In this document: positions 1-7,832 of the stretch, in pieces | Numbering within the stretch: position 1 is the stretch's first letter | Layout of the letters: each line of letters opens with the position of its first letter | NCBI GenBank assembly: GCA_964342805.1 | Contig: CAYFHQ010000040.1 | Location: forward strand, 1-29,440 | DNA: 29,440 bases | Direction: 5' to 3' | Source of the DNA: CAYFHQ01 sp964342805 | Lineage (GTDB): Bacteria; Bacillota; Clostridia; Peptostreptococcales; Acidaminobacteraceae | Made by a program: the position numbers and the translations under genes | Notes under the pieces: generated by a model | Database searches by the model: none | What the model saw: only the letters and a program-made list of their open reading frames with translations | Told to the model about the DNA's origin: nothing

Positions 1-214
1 AAAGGAATTTGGCCTGCAGAATGACCTTCTAGAGCGAATCGTGAAGGACGACGTCTTTGGCCTACAGGCTTCAGACATTGAAAAGCTACTGAATCCAATG
101 GACTACATTGGACGATCGCCAGAGCAGGTAGTTGAGTTTATTGAAATGGAAGTGAATCCGATCCTTGCCAAGTATGGAGACCTCATTTCCGAAGATGTTG
201 AACTAAAAGTATAA
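1..214 (+). CDS. purB: Adenylosuccinate lyase, C-terminal end (partial)
   Basis: The window opens inside this gene; the frame is open from base 2 and stops with TAA at 212-214, giving about 70 residues. PurB releases fumarate from SAICAR and from adenylosuccinate in purine synthesis. The visible tail contains FGLQNDLLERI, then a segment reading LLNPMDYIGRSPEQVVEFIE and a Val-Asn-Pro-Ile-Leu stretch. This matches the C-terminal end of the longer clostridial PurB type, where a 'Gly-Arg-Ser/Ala-Pro-Glu-Gln-Val-x-Glu-Phe' helix is usual. The catalytic residues lie upstream of the window and cannot be checked. No terminator is evident after the stop. The assignment rests on memory of the family tail, so confidence is good but not complete. 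Confidence 0.75.
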   Translation, partial: KEFGLQNDLLERIVKDDVFGLQASDIEKLLNPMDYIGRSPEQVVEFIEMEVNPILAKYGDLISEDVELKV

Positions 215-236
215 ATTTGAAATTAATGTGATTTTG

Positions 237-288
237 AAACTGCATGGGGTATACTTCTGATAGTCAGAGGGGGTACTCCATGCAGTTT
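237..288 (+). promoter_or_regulatory. Long inverted repeat containing the start codon of the next gene
   Basis: AAACTGCATGGGGTA (237-251) can pair at all 15 positions with TACTCCATGCAGTTT (274-288), with one G-U pair. The right arm contains the start codon ATG at 280-282. The 22-nt loop holds a small CTGA/TCAG hairpin and the purine-rich ribosome binding site (266-273). In RNA this would hide the start codon. As DNA it is a possible operator. A TATACT hexamer at 250-255 could be a -10 box, in which case only the DNA explanation would hold. Confidence 0.6.
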
Positions 289-948
289 ATTAATTTTGGT
301 CAAATTCATGCAAAATCAATGATGTTCTTCCGACAGCTAGGCCTTGACCACTGGGCGGAGGAGATCGACCGGACATTCGAAATCCAGGAGGAAGACGCTT
401 GGATTGCAGACCGAATGCAGACCCTAAGTTTAAACCAGGCCATTGTCCTGCCATCCTTACAGTTTCAATATGAAAACATGGATAGGGTGATCCAACAGTT
501 TAAGGACAAGGGACTCAACCATGAAGACGTGTTGATTGCAGACCGTGTGTCTGATTTTTACTGCCACAGTGAGTCAGGCTTTCGCCAAAGGAGTGAGTCA
601 TCAGCCTACTTGCTCTTTTATAATCTGGAAGCCCCCCATAAGGAAACCTTTGGCCTTAGCGCGCCCCAGGTAAAGAAGTTTTTTGAAATCAAAAATTGGA
701 CTGGACTGACCACAACCGAGTTTATGTTAACCTTAGCCCGGGACGGTGACCAGTTAAGAGAAAAAAGGGACAAGTTATGGACTTGGCTGGTGGACTCAGA
801 CTCAGAGCGTAACCGCGCCATCGCCTACTATACCCATGACGCTGTTCGCATTTACCACTGCAAGTATGGAAGCAGCCACAAGGACCGGGGAGCCCTGGTT
901 ACACAAGTGGTGCCCCTACGGGAAGTTAAACAATTTGAGCGTTTTTGA
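280..948 (+). CDS. Hypothetical protein (222 aa)
   Basis: I do not recognise this family. The start at 280 is chosen because AGAGGGGG lies six bases upstream; an in-frame ATG at 244 exists but has no ribosome binding site. The product has no signal peptide and no hydrophobic segment long enough to cross a membrane, so it is probably cytoplasmic. It is rich in aromatic and charged residues (for example a Trp-Ala-Glu-Glu-Ile-Asp run near residue 25 and KLWTWLVDSDSERNRAIAYY in the second half). It stands alone after purB, with a weak hairpin (970-991) after its TGA. The start codon lies in a 15-bp stem, which suggests control of translation initiation or binding of a repressor. No function can be given. 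Confidence 0.75.
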   Translation: MQFINFGQIHAKSMMFFRQLGLDHWAEEIDRTFEIQEEDAWIADRMQTLSLNQAIVLPSLQFQYENMDRVIQQFKDKGLNHEDVLIADRVSDFYCHSESGFRQRSESSAYLLFYNLEAPHKETFGLSAPQVKKFFEIKNWTGLTTTEFMLTLARDGDQLREKRDKLWTWLVDSDSERNRAIAYYTHDAVRIYHCKYGSSHKDRGALVTQVVPLREVKQFERF

Positions 949-969
949 TCTCACCTAGTCAACTATTGA

Positions 970-991
970 GGGATTGCCACTGAGCAATCCC
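970..991 (+). terminator. Hairpin between genes, weak terminator
   Basis: GGGATTGC (970-977) pairs with GCAATCCC (984-991) around a 6-nt loop. Only a poor T tract follows, so termination is uncertain. It ends 14 bases before the GGAGGT ribosome binding site of the next gene. Confidence 0.4.
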
Positions 992-1024
992 TTCAGACGT
1001 TACTGGAGGTAAGATTCCAATGAC

Positions 1025-1852
1025 ATGACGAGAAAGGAAGGACCAGTGGACACTACAAAAGACCTACTCATGGATCCAGAGCAAATAAAAGCTTTAGAAG
1101 ACGCTATTGATAAAAGAGTATCCGTTCGAAAGTACCATGAGACCCCCTTGGAAGAAGGGGTCCTGGACAAGTTGTCAGCCTTCATACGCCATCTGCAAGT
1201 TCCATTTGAACATGACGTCCACCTGGAGCTCGTTAAGAGCAATAACTTCTACTATTTCAAAGAGCCCCAGGACACCTGCCTGATTGGAATACCCAATAGG
1301 GGCTTCGACCACCAGGCCGCTGCTGGTTTTGTGGGTGAGTTGTTTATACTTTATGCCGTTTCCTTGGGTTTGTCGACTTGCTGGTATGGCCACTACAAAC
1401 ATAAGGGAGTCGATGCGGTTAAAGAGCAACTGGGCATGGGCTACGACGTCATTTCCATTACCCCCATTGGTTATCAAGAGCATGGTTTTCAATTATCTGA
1501 GAAAATCTTTTCCAACCGCCGAAGACCTGCCCACAAGAACTTAACAAAGGACTCCCTATCTGAATTTCCAGATTACATATGGGAGGGTCTCACTGCTGCG
1601 GGTAAGGCGCCTTCGGCCATGAACAGTCAATGTTGGAACTTCAAAGTCACCAAGAGTGAGGACTACTGGACAGTGGAAATCTTTAAGCCAATGGAGTATA
1701 CTCACTTTAAGTGGGACTATCCAGACGTGGATGTGGGAACTGCTGCAGCGCATTTTTGGTTGTCTGTTTGCAGGAGTGGCCATGAACCCATTGTACGACT
1801 AGGGTCCAATGAGTGGCATGGCAAGTGGACTTTCATGCTACCCTTTGTGTAA
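1025..1852 (+). CDS. Nitroreductase-like flavoprotein (TM1586 type)
   Basis: The 275-residue product looks like a member of the putative nitroreductase group typified by TM1586. In these proteins two nitroreductase-like halves share one chain and are expected to bind FMN. Visible support: the first half begins with AIDKRVSVRKYHETPL, the usual nitroreductase opening with Arg-Ser/Val-x-Arg. The second half carries GLTAAGKAPSAMNSQCWNF, matching the 'A-P-S-x-x-N-x-Q-x-W' motif. DVGTAAAHFWLSV resembles the late helix that packs on the flavin. The start is uncertain: ATG 1025 is 14 bases from GGAGGT. A GTG at 1046 has AAGGAAGG at a better distance, and ATG 1070 is also in frame. The substrate cannot be predicted. 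GrpB follows after 21 bases, so the two may be co-transcribed. Confidence 0.75.
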   Translation: MTRKEGPVDTTKDLLMDPEQIKALEDAIDKRVSVRKYHETPLEEGVLDKLSAFIRHLQVPFEHDVHLELVKSNNFYYFKEPQDTCLIGIPNRGFDHQAAAGFVGELFILYAVSLGLSTCWYGHYKHKGVDAVKEQLGMGYDVISITPIGYQEHGFQLSEKIFSNRRRPAHKNLTKDSLSEFPDYIWEGLTAAGKAPSAMNSQCWNFKVTKSEDYWTVEIFKPMEYTHFKWDYPDVDVGTAAAHFWLSVCRSGHEPIVRLGSNEWHGKWTFMLPFV

Positions 1853-1873
1853 AGCGGGTGTTTCGGAGGAATA

Positions 1874-2413
1874 ATGGGGCAAAGGAAAGTTAAACTAAAA
1901 ATGTATGATCCCAACTGGGAAGGCTTGTTTGATGAAGAAGCAATCCAACTGCGGTCCTTGTTTGGGGACCAAGTACTTCGGGTCTACCATGTGGGCAGTA
2001 CAGCCATACCGGGCATATTGGCTGCGCCTGTCATTGACGTAATCGTTGAGGTTCGCGACATCTCGAAAATCGACTATTACAACCAAGCCATGCGAAAACA
2101 CGGCTATACCAGCTTGGGGGAGAATGGTATTCCAGGACGACGGTTCTTCGTTAAGGGGCCGCTGGAAGAACCCAGCCATTACATTTACGTATATGAAAAA
2201 GGGGACACAGAAATCGGCAAAATGATGGACTTCAGGGACTACCTCAAAACCCACCCATCTGACGCCAGAGCCTTCTCTATCCATAAGTCTAAGCTGGCAG
2301 AGACCTATCCAGATGACTTCAGTGCCTATGAGGTCCACAAGGTGGATTTCTTCTATGACATGATGAAAAAAATCGATATATGGAAGACCAATATCATGAA
2401 AGATCTGTTTTAG
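1874..2413 (+). CDS. GrpB family protein (nucleotidyltransferase-like, UPF0157)
   Basis: This 179-residue protein belongs to the GrpB/UPF0157 family, which has a nucleotidyltransferase-like fold; its biochemical role is not settled. The signature is clear: YDPNWEGLFDEEA near the N-terminus, VYHVGSTAIPGILAAPVID (the HVGSTxIPGxxAKPxxD motif, with Ala replacing the usual Lys), GENGIPGRRFFVKG, and a 'His-Pro-x-x-Ala' region near residue 135. The length is normal for a stand-alone GrpB domain. The start at 1874 has CGGAGGA directly upstream. The gene follows the nitroreductase by 21 bases and is closed by a strong terminator at 2473-2511. Confidence 0.85.
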   Translation: MGQRKVKLKMYDPNWEGLFDEEAIQLRSLFGDQVLRVYHVGSTAIPGILAAPVIDVIVEVRDISKIDYYNQAMRKHGYTSLGENGIPGRRFFVKGPLEEPSHYIYVYEKGDTEIGKMMDFRDYLKTHPSDARAFSIHKSKLAETYPDDFSAYEVHKVDFFYDMMKKIDIWKTNIMKDLF

Positions 2414-2472
2414 TCAGTAAATCCAAACATGGAGAGCAATAAGTATGTTTGTGGAATCTAGCGGCTAGACCA

Positions 2473-2511
2473 AGAAAACCACCTCTGAGCGAGGTGGTTT
2501 TCTTTCTTTTT
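2473..2511 (+). terminator. Intrinsic terminator after the GrpB gene
   Basis: AGAAAACCACCTC (2473-2485) pairs perfectly with GAGGTGGTTTTCT (2491-2503) around TGAGC, followed by TTCTTTTT. The A-rich left arm could also make it work on the opposite strand. Confidence 0.9.
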
Positions 2512-2513
2512 CA

Positions 2514-2542
2514 TTGCCACAGGTAGACTTTCATGGTAACAT
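2514..2542 (+). promoter_or_regulatory. Candidate sigma-A promoter for the rhodanese gene
   Basis: TTGCCA (2514-2519) and TAACAT (2537-2542) are separated by 17 bases. The pair lies just after the previous terminator and about 50 bases before the rhodanese start. A small ACCCC/GGGGT hairpin lies between it and the ribosome binding site. Confidence 0.5.
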
Positions 2543-2589
2543 GAGAAAAAAGACCCCCTATAGGGAGGGGTGTGAAAGGTGAGTGAACC

Positions 2590-2907
2590 ATGTTTGGACT
2601 AGGAAAAGGGCCGAAGTTAGGCCGTGTAAACCATGATGAATTGAATGAAATGTTAGCCGATAAATCCGTCAAGCGCCAGTTTATCGATGTCCGTACACCA
2701 GACGAGGTCAGCATGCGCAAGGTGAAGGGGTTCAAGAACATTCCCCTGCAAGTATTTCAGAATCGTGTAGGTGAGTTAAAAAAGGACCAGCCTGTTATCC
2801 TCATTTGTGCATCCGGTAGTAGAAGTGCCTCGGCAGGTCGATTCCTCCTGTCTCAAGGCTTTGAACAAGTTTTCAATGTTCGTCGGGGCCTGATCGGCTA
2901 CAGGTAA
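2590..2907 (+). CDS. Single-domain rhodanese-like sulfurtransferase
   Basis: The 105-residue product is one rhodanese domain, which carries sulfur as a cysteine persulfide between small thiols and acceptor proteins. Residues 36-47 read FIDVRTPDEVSM, the CH2A-like 'D-V-R-x-x-x-E' motif. The active-site loop is ICASGSRS, with the catalytic cysteine followed by the anion-binding SGSRS turn; GFEQVFNVRRGLIGYR is the usual C-terminal end. There is no signal peptide, so it acts in the cytoplasm. The start at 2590 is preceded by GAAAGGTGAG. It has its own promoter and terminator and is therefore monocistronic. The particular sulfur acceptor is unknown. Confidence 0.9.
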   Translation: MFGLGKGPKLGRVNHDELNEMLADKSVKRQFIDVRTPDEVSMRKVKGFKNIPLQVFQNRVGELKKDQPVILICASGSRSASAGRFLLSQGFEQVFNVRRGLIGYR

Positions 2908-2951
2908 TGCCTAGCCTTGCTAGAAAAAGTAATCTAGAGTTCAGCGTGTGC

Positions 2952-2986
2952 AAACGTCAACCACAATTTGGTTGGCGTTTTTTTTG
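2952..2986 (+). terminator. Intrinsic terminator after the rhodanese gene
   Basis: AACGTCAACCA (2953-2963) pairs with TGGTTGGCGTT (2969-2979), with one G-T pair, followed by eight T residues. It faces the minus-strand terminator at 3011-3041, as expected between convergent genes. Confidence 0.9.
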
Positions 2987-3010
2987 ATCAAGGAAGTTCT
3001 GTTTAAGCAA

Positions 3011-3041
3011 AAGAAAAAAGGCCCCCATATGGATGGGAGCC
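3011..3041 (-). terminator. Intrinsic terminator for the minus-strand small gene
   Basis: Read on the minus strand, GGCTCCCAT pairs with ATGGGGGCC (one G-U pair) around a 4-nt loop and is followed by TTTTTTCTTTT. It lies 24 bases after the stop of the small membrane protein gene. Confidence 0.85.
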
Positions 3042-3064
3042 GATCGTTCATTCTCGTGTCGTAA

Positions 3065-3268
3065 CTAGCGCAAAACAGCAGCGGTAAGGAAAAAAAGTAT
3101 AAAACCGGGCAACATGATTTTGAGCCCCAAGCTGACATTGGTGAAAATATCCTCCCGCTGAACCACAAGGCGAAAGGGGGACCAGTCATAATTAATGAAC
3201 AGGAGTCCCAGGGAAATGAAAAATAAACCAAAAACAGTGAGTAGTAGAGCTAACACATAGTTAAACAT
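3065..3268 (-). CDS. Small two-helix membrane protein (67 aa), unknown function
   Basis: The product is mostly hydrophobic. A first membrane helix covers about residues 3-26 (LALLLTVFGLFFISLGLLF). A short polar segment contains PFRLVVQREDIF, and a second helix covers about residues 47-65. I do not recognise the family. The gene is supported by context: GGGAGGAT just upstream of ATG on the minus strand, a promoter-like pair at 3287-3315, and a strong terminator after the stop. A second minus-strand open frame overlaps it (up to about 3231) but has no such signals and is taken as a shadow. Confidence that the gene is real is good; its role is unknown. Confidence 0.7.
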   Translation of the reverse strand: MFNYVLALLLTVFGLFFISLGLLFINYDWSPFRLVVQREDIFTNVSLGLKIMLPGFILFFLTAAVLR

Positions 3269-3286
3269 AATAATCCTCCCTTACTT

Positions 3287-3315
3287 ACTATAAGGTATTC
3301 GAATAGAAAGGCCAA
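3287..3315 (-). promoter_or_regulatory. Candidate promoter of the small membrane protein gene
   Basis: On the minus strand TTGGCC (3315-3310) and TATAGT (3292-3287) are 17 bases apart, about 20 bases before the start codon. The spacer holds the palindrome TATTCGAATA. Confidence 0.4.
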
Positions 3316-3555
3316 GAGAAAGTGTTCAATTGGACGTTTGTTGTCACTAGATAATGGGAATTAAGTAAATGATGGTCGGTAATAAATTACGCTACAAACC
3401 TGCTGGTATACGCCAATTGTCCTGTTAAAGTCCAAGAAACCTAGGTTAAATCTATGTAAAATGGTATAAAAGACCTATAAAAAAAGACTGTCTGGGTATA
3501 CATTCTATTACCTAGTGGATAATTCGTAGGATAAACCAGCGAAAGGAGACCATGC

Positions 3556-4875
3556 ATGATCCATCACCGGAATACAAGAACGATATTGTTTATAGTCTTT
3601 ATCATGATACTTACTACCGCTTGTTCACCAGTGCAAGCCCCCACTTCAAATGACCCTCTAGTAGACCAACAACAAAGCCAATCAAGTGACCCCCTAAATG
3701 TTGTCCCAGAAAAAACATCTCAAGACGACCAAGTCATTAAGATATATCTAAGTGCAGACCAAACCGTGTCCAAGTCCTCAGGGAGGGCCATTGAGCAGGG
3801 AATCAATGTAGCCTTGAGCCAGGTGGACTGGACCATCCATGGACGTCCCGTTGAAGTTGTGATCTTAGACCACAAGGGAAGTTCCCCACGGGCTAAGCAG
3901 CACCTGGATGACTATTTGGCTGATGACCAGGCCCTCGTGGTTTTCTCAGGTCTCCACTCTCCACCTATCTTAGAAAACATGGCGTTCATAAATGAAAACG
4001 ACATCCTTATGTTGGACCCTTGGGCAGCAGCAGGTCCAATCACTCGGTACGATTCACAGGAAAACTGGATTTTTCGCCTTTCTGTGGACGACACCAAGGC
4101 AGGTCGATACATTACTGAGTTCGCCATTGGCGAAGGCTTTACGAAACCCTACCTGATCCTTGAAGACACCGGTTGGGGTCGGTCTAACCAGAATACCATG
4201 ACAAGTGCCTTGGTTGACCTAGAAAGAAGCCACTCAGGAATCGAGTGGTTCAACTGGAGTCTTGGCATTAACCAAGCCAAGCAAATCTTGAGGCAAGCCA
4301 AGGCTTCAGGAGCCGATGTAATCTTTTTCGTTGGCAATGCCCCTGAAGGCAAAGTATTTGTAGAAGCCATGACCCAATTGGATCAAAAAGACCGCCTGCC
4401 TATCCGTAGTCACTGGGGGATAACAGGGGGGGATTTTCCCCAGGTGATCAACCAGGAGATGCGGTCTAGCGTAGACTTAAAATTTTTACAGACGAGTTTT
4501 TCCTTTGTGGACTTGGTCGACCACCCAATTGCCACAGACGTGCTCAAAAGGGCGTATGACCTATATCCCAACGAACTCAGTCAACCAGAAGACATCCAAG
4601 CCCCCACAGGCTTTATTCATGGCTATGACCTGACTCTGTTGATGCTGGAAGCCTTAGACCAGGTAGATCCAGACTTAAGCACAATGGAGAAACGGGACGC
4701 CTTGCGTCTGGCCCTGGAGAATATTAATGGACCCGTCCAAGGGCTGGTCAAGTCCTATAGCCGCCCGTTCTCAGTTTTTAGTGAAGGCAACCTAGACGCC
4801 CATGAGGCCCTAGGCATAGATGACTTAAAAATGGCGACATATGGACCGGAAAATGAAATTCGTCTGGAACAATAG
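3556..4875 (+). CDS. Lipoprotein substrate-binding protein (branched-chain amino acid type)
   Basis: The 439-residue product is a type I periplasmic-binding-fold protein like the LivJ group that binds amino acids or small amides. A lipoprotein signal is visible: MIHHRNTRTILFIVFIMI followed by the lipobox LTTAC, so Cys23 should be lipidated and the protein anchored outside the membrane. The mature part starts with a Ser/Gln-rich linker, then VIKIYLSADQTVSKSSGRAI, a central 'LVVFSGLHSPP...' ligand loop and IFRLSVDDTKAGRYITEFA. No transporter permease or ATPase genes are nearby. Instead the stop is followed within about 40 bases by a sensor kinase, so the likely role is to present a ligand to that kinase rather than to a transporter. 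The start at 3556 has AAAGGAG seven bases upstream. Confidence 0.85.
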   Translation: MIHHRNTRTILFIVFIMILTTACSPVQAPTSNDPLVDQQQSQSSDPLNVVPEKTSQDDQVIKIYLSADQTVSKSSGRAIEQGINVALSQVDWTIHGRPVEVVILDHKGSSPRAKQHLDDYLADDQALVVFSGLHSPPILENMAFINENDILMLDPWAAAGPITRYDSQENWIFRLSVDDTKAGRYITEFAIGEGFTKPYLILEDTGWGRSNQNTMTSALVDLERSHSGIEWFNWSLGINQAKQILRQAKASGADVIFFVGNAPEGKVFVEAMTQLDQKDRLPIRSHWGITGGDFPQVINQEMRSSVDLKFLQTSFSFVDLVDHPIATDVLKRAYDLYPNELSQPEDIQAPTGFIHGYDLTLLMLEALDQVDPDLSTMEKRDALRLALENINGPVQGLVKSYSRPFSVFSEGNLDAHEALGIDDLKMATYGPENEIRLEQ

Positions 4876-4917
4876 GTATAGAATGTAAAGGTGAGTGACG
4901 TTAGGATCGGAGGTCGC

Positions 4918-6741
4918 ATGGGACAAGAAAAAAGAAGAATGTCATTTTCAAGGTTTATATCCTTGATCACTTCAGCACCCATTGCAGCCATGGGCTTGAT
5001 CATTTTACTGGCAGTCTTTGTACAAGTGACCGCCACAGTTGAGGCCATTGAGTCTGACCAGATCCAGCAAGATGTAGCCTTTATGAAGTCCTCTATTGTA
5101 GGCTTCTTAGAGGTCAGAAGAACGGCTCTTGAGACCGTGGCTACCCAGCCCATAGTGGTTCAGAGTGTCCTCCATCCCAATGACAACAATGACAACATGA
5201 AGGACTATCTAGATAGCCTCATGATTCTCAAAAAAGACTACAACATGAGTTTATATGATTTTAAGGGTGAGCTCTTGTACAAGGAAGAATCCAAGGCCAG
5301 TAGAAACTATGGGCCAGAAACCTGGATGCAGGACCTCCTCAGCGGGGGAAAACCCTCCCACTTAGGGACCATTGAAGACGGCGAAAATTGGTGGTTGATC
5401 GCAGTTCCAGTTATTTACTCAGGGTCAGTAGAAGGGGTCTTGGTTGCAGAAATACCCATTGCAGATATATTTGATGGGTCAGAAATCACCTCAATACCAG
5501 CAGGCATGAAGCTAGAACTTTTTTCTGGAGGAGACAAGGTGATTGGCGTAGGGGACGATATATCAGGTATTTCCCATTCTGAAGTAATCGATGAAATGGG
5601 TTTGCAAATCGTCTTTACCTTGGATAACTCAGCCACAACCAATGCCATCAACACCTTAATTGTTAGCTTGATTCTTGCCATCGGCGTCTTTACAGCAATG
5701 ACCATTATCATGGTCGTTTACTTCGGTAAGCACTTTGTTGCACAGCCTGTAAATGAAGTAAGGGCCATGGCCATGCAGCTGGCGGACGGTGATAGGCAAT
5801 CGGTCACCATGTCCAAGTCTATGATCATGGAAATCCAAGCCCTCCACAAGCAATTTATCATCATGGCCGATCGCATTGATGACCGTGAGTCTGCTTTAAT
5901 TAAGACCAATGACTTGCTTGAGGATAAAAACAGCGCCCTGGAAAAGGCCATGGAAGACCTTGAAAACGCCCAGGGACAAATGATCCAACAAGAGAAGTTG
6001 GCATCCATAGGCCACCTGGCAGCTGGTGTAGCCCATGAACTTAATAATCCCATTGGCTTTGTGTCCAGTAATTTTTCGGTCCTTAAAGACTATTTTGATG
6101 AACTCAACACCTTCTTTGGTTCCGAAAAGGTCAGTGAAATTCCAGACAACGTTCAATTTGTCATTGACGATGTCCCTGAACTTATTTCTGATTCTCAGGA
6201 AGGCCTTAACCGGGTAACCAGTATCGTTAGAAACCTCCTGAGTTTCTCTAGGGAAGATATTGATGAGCGGTCAGACTATGACCTCAACCAAGGAATTAGG
6301 AGCACCCTGATTGTTGCTAGAAACCAATACAAGTATGTGGCAGAAGTAGAGACAGACTTGGGAGACCTCCCCCATATTTATGCCAAGGGGAGTGAAATCA
6401 ACGACGTCCTCCTGAACTTAATCGTCAACGCTTCCCATGCCATTTCAAGCCTAGAGAATAGACGTCAGGGCCTAATTCAAGTCAGGTCTTATGCTGACGA
6501 AATCTATGTAACAGTTGAAGTTGAAGACAATGGCCCCGGTATAAAAGACCATGTAATTGGGAAGATCTTTGATCCCTTTTTTACAACGAAGGGTCTAGGT
6601 AAGGGGACAGGGCTGGGACTAAACATCGCCTACAATACTGTAGTCGATAAACACAAGGGTGTCCTCCGTGTGGAGTCCAATTACGGGGAAGGAGCCAAGT
6701 TCACCATGAAGCTTCCTATTGGAAACAGGGAGATCAATTAA
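4918..6741 (+). CDS. Membrane sensor histidine kinase
   Basis: About 607 residues. A first membrane helix (about residues 15-40) and a second near 245-270 enclose an extracellular sensor domain of about 200 residues. A HAMP-like region and a coiled coil follow. The kinase core has the H-box LASIGHLAAGVAHELNNP with phospho-accepting His373, an N-box NLIVNASHAI, the G1 box DNGPGI and the G2 box GKGTGLGLNIAYN. The start is placed at ATG 4918 because GGAGG lies four bases before it; an in-frame GTG at 4891 has only a weak site. It follows the binding-protein gene closely, which suggests that loaded binding protein touches the sensor domain. No response regulator gene is in this window, so its partner is elsewhere. 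A terminator lies at 6784-6815. Confidence 0.88.
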   Translation: MGQEKRRMSFSRFISLITSAPIAAMGLIILLAVFVQVTATVEAIESDQIQQDVAFMKSSIVGFLEVRRTALETVATQPIVVQSVLHPNDNNDNMKDYLDSLMILKKDYNMSLYDFKGELLYKEESKASRNYGPETWMQDLLSGGKPSHLGTIEDGENWWLIAVPVIYSGSVEGVLVAEIPIADIFDGSEITSIPAGMKLELFSGGDKVIGVGDDISGISHSEVIDEMGLQIVFTLDNSATTNAINTLIVSLILAIGVFTAMTIIMVVYFGKHFVAQPVNEVRAMAMQLADGDRQSVTMSKSMIMEIQALHKQFIIMADRIDDRESALIKTNDLLEDKNSALEKAMEDLENAQGQMIQQEKLASIGHLAAGVAHELNNPIGFVSSNFSVLKDYFDELNTFFGSEKVSEIPDNVQFVIDDVPELISDSQEGLNRVTSIVRNLLSFSREDIDERSDYDLNQGIRSTLIVARNQYKYVAEVETDLGDLPHIYAKGSEINDVLLNLIVNASHAISSLENRRQGLIQVRSYADEIYVTVEVEDNGPGIKDHVIGKIFDPFFTTKGLGKGTGLGLNIAYNTVVDKHKGVLRVESNYGEGAKFTMKLPIGNREIN

Positions 6742-6783
6742 CCGCGCTGACGGATAGGTCTTGTTGATTATGCAGACAATTGA

Positions 6784-6815
6784 TGACCCGGGCCAACAGC
6801 CCGGGTCATTGTTTT
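6784..6815 (+). terminator. Intrinsic terminator after the kinase gene
   Basis: TGACCCGGGC (6784-6793) pairs with GCCCGGGTCA (6799-6808) around CAACA, followed by TTGTTTT. Confidence 0.9.
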
Positions 6816-6935
6816 GTCAAAAATCTCAGCCAAGACCTGTTCAAGTATCCAAAATCAACGACGTGAGAGGTTGGTGGTAGGGTAGAATGGTATGATGATA
6901 ATAGACAGAAAATTCAGAATCAAAGGAGTGGGATT

Positions 6936-7814
6936 ATGTCTGACAAAAGAGCGTTTTTAGAAGAACTGGAACTGGATTTTGACCTGGACCGCATTGGCAA
7001 CCTGACCTTGTTTGAAAAGTACAAGTTTATTCACCTTATCCGATTGATTTATCAGGAAGCAAAGTTTGCAGAAAAAGAAGGGGTAATGCACCTAAACAAG
7101 TCTCCCAATTACACGGCCAACAAAACCTATACCCTGTTTGCCATGCTATTGGTCCATGGTACTAAGCCGGACCTCTTCCAAGAAATCATCATGAATTATG
7201 CCCGTAGTTTTGAAAAGAGTGACACCAACTATGCAAAGATCAGCCTGATTGGTGTTGGCCTCATGATGATTGAAAAGGGCTTCTCAGCAGACGCAATATT
7301 TAACTATCTCATGTTGCTTTTGGGCCGTGACGTCCTCATGAAAAATAAAAAGTACAGTGGTATCCCGTCGTCCTTAGATGGTCTGGACATGGAAAGTGTG
7401 GACGAAATAGAGTATAAGCCCTTTGAAGGGGAACTTCGCAAGCTAAAATATGACATGTTAGCCCTCTTGGATGTAAGCCATTCCAATGGACTCGATTATA
7501 CAACAGACTTGATTAACCATATTTATGGCCACGAGGAATTGGTCTTTTTCTACAATATGATGAACATTGGCACACCGGAAGTAAGAAACGTCATGTATAA
7601 TGAACTCATGCTCAGTGAATCAAGACATCGCAGAATCCTCATAGCGGGTGCCTATGCGATTTTGAACAGGTATGACGTTTTTACTACACATTATCTGTTC
7701 AACTCTATCATTGGTAAGTACTCCCGTTATGATAAGGACTCCCATGAAATTGAGGCGGAAGTCCAACATCGCTTAAAACTGATCAAGGAGAAGGAACGGT
7801 TGGAAATCATGTAG
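6936..7814 (+). CDS. Hypothetical alpha-helical protein (292 aa)
   Basis: I do not recognise this protein with confidence. It has no signal peptide or clear membrane helix. The first half (about residues 30-130) contains YQEAKFAEKEGVMHL and, after a stretch ending VHGTKPDLFQEI, a helix with LIGVGLMMIEKGFSADAIF. Loosely, this resembles the cytoplasmic part of MotA-type proteins ('A-x-x-E-G-x-L-x-L ... G-x-x-P-x-x-I/L'), without the membrane helices. The second half has repeated helical segments. The start at 6936 follows AAAGGAG, and TGGTATGAT (6888-6896) is a possible extended -10 element. A membrane protein gene follows after 18 bases, so the two probably act together. The MotA resemblance is a weak inference. 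Confidence 0.7.
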   Translation: MSDKRAFLEELELDFDLDRIGNLTLFEKYKFIHLIRLIYQEAKFAEKEGVMHLNKSPNYTANKTYTLFAMLLVHGTKPDLFQEIIMNYARSFEKSDTNYAKISLIGVGLMMIEKGFSADAIFNYLMLLLGRDVLMKNKKYSGIPSSLDGLDMESVDEIEYKPFEGELRKLKYDMLALLDVSHSNGLDYTTDLINHIYGHEELVFFYNMMNIGTPEVRNVMYNELMLSESRHRRILIAGAYAILNRYDVFTTHYLFNSIIGKYSRYDKDSHEIEAEVQHRLKLIKEKERLEIM

Positions 7815-7832
7815 ACCTAGAAGGAGGCGCCC

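Noticed and set aside
2941..3231. Alternative minus-strand open frame overlapping the small membrane protein
   Set aside because: It lacks a ribosome binding site and runs through the terminator; the 3065-3268 frame has both signals in the right places.
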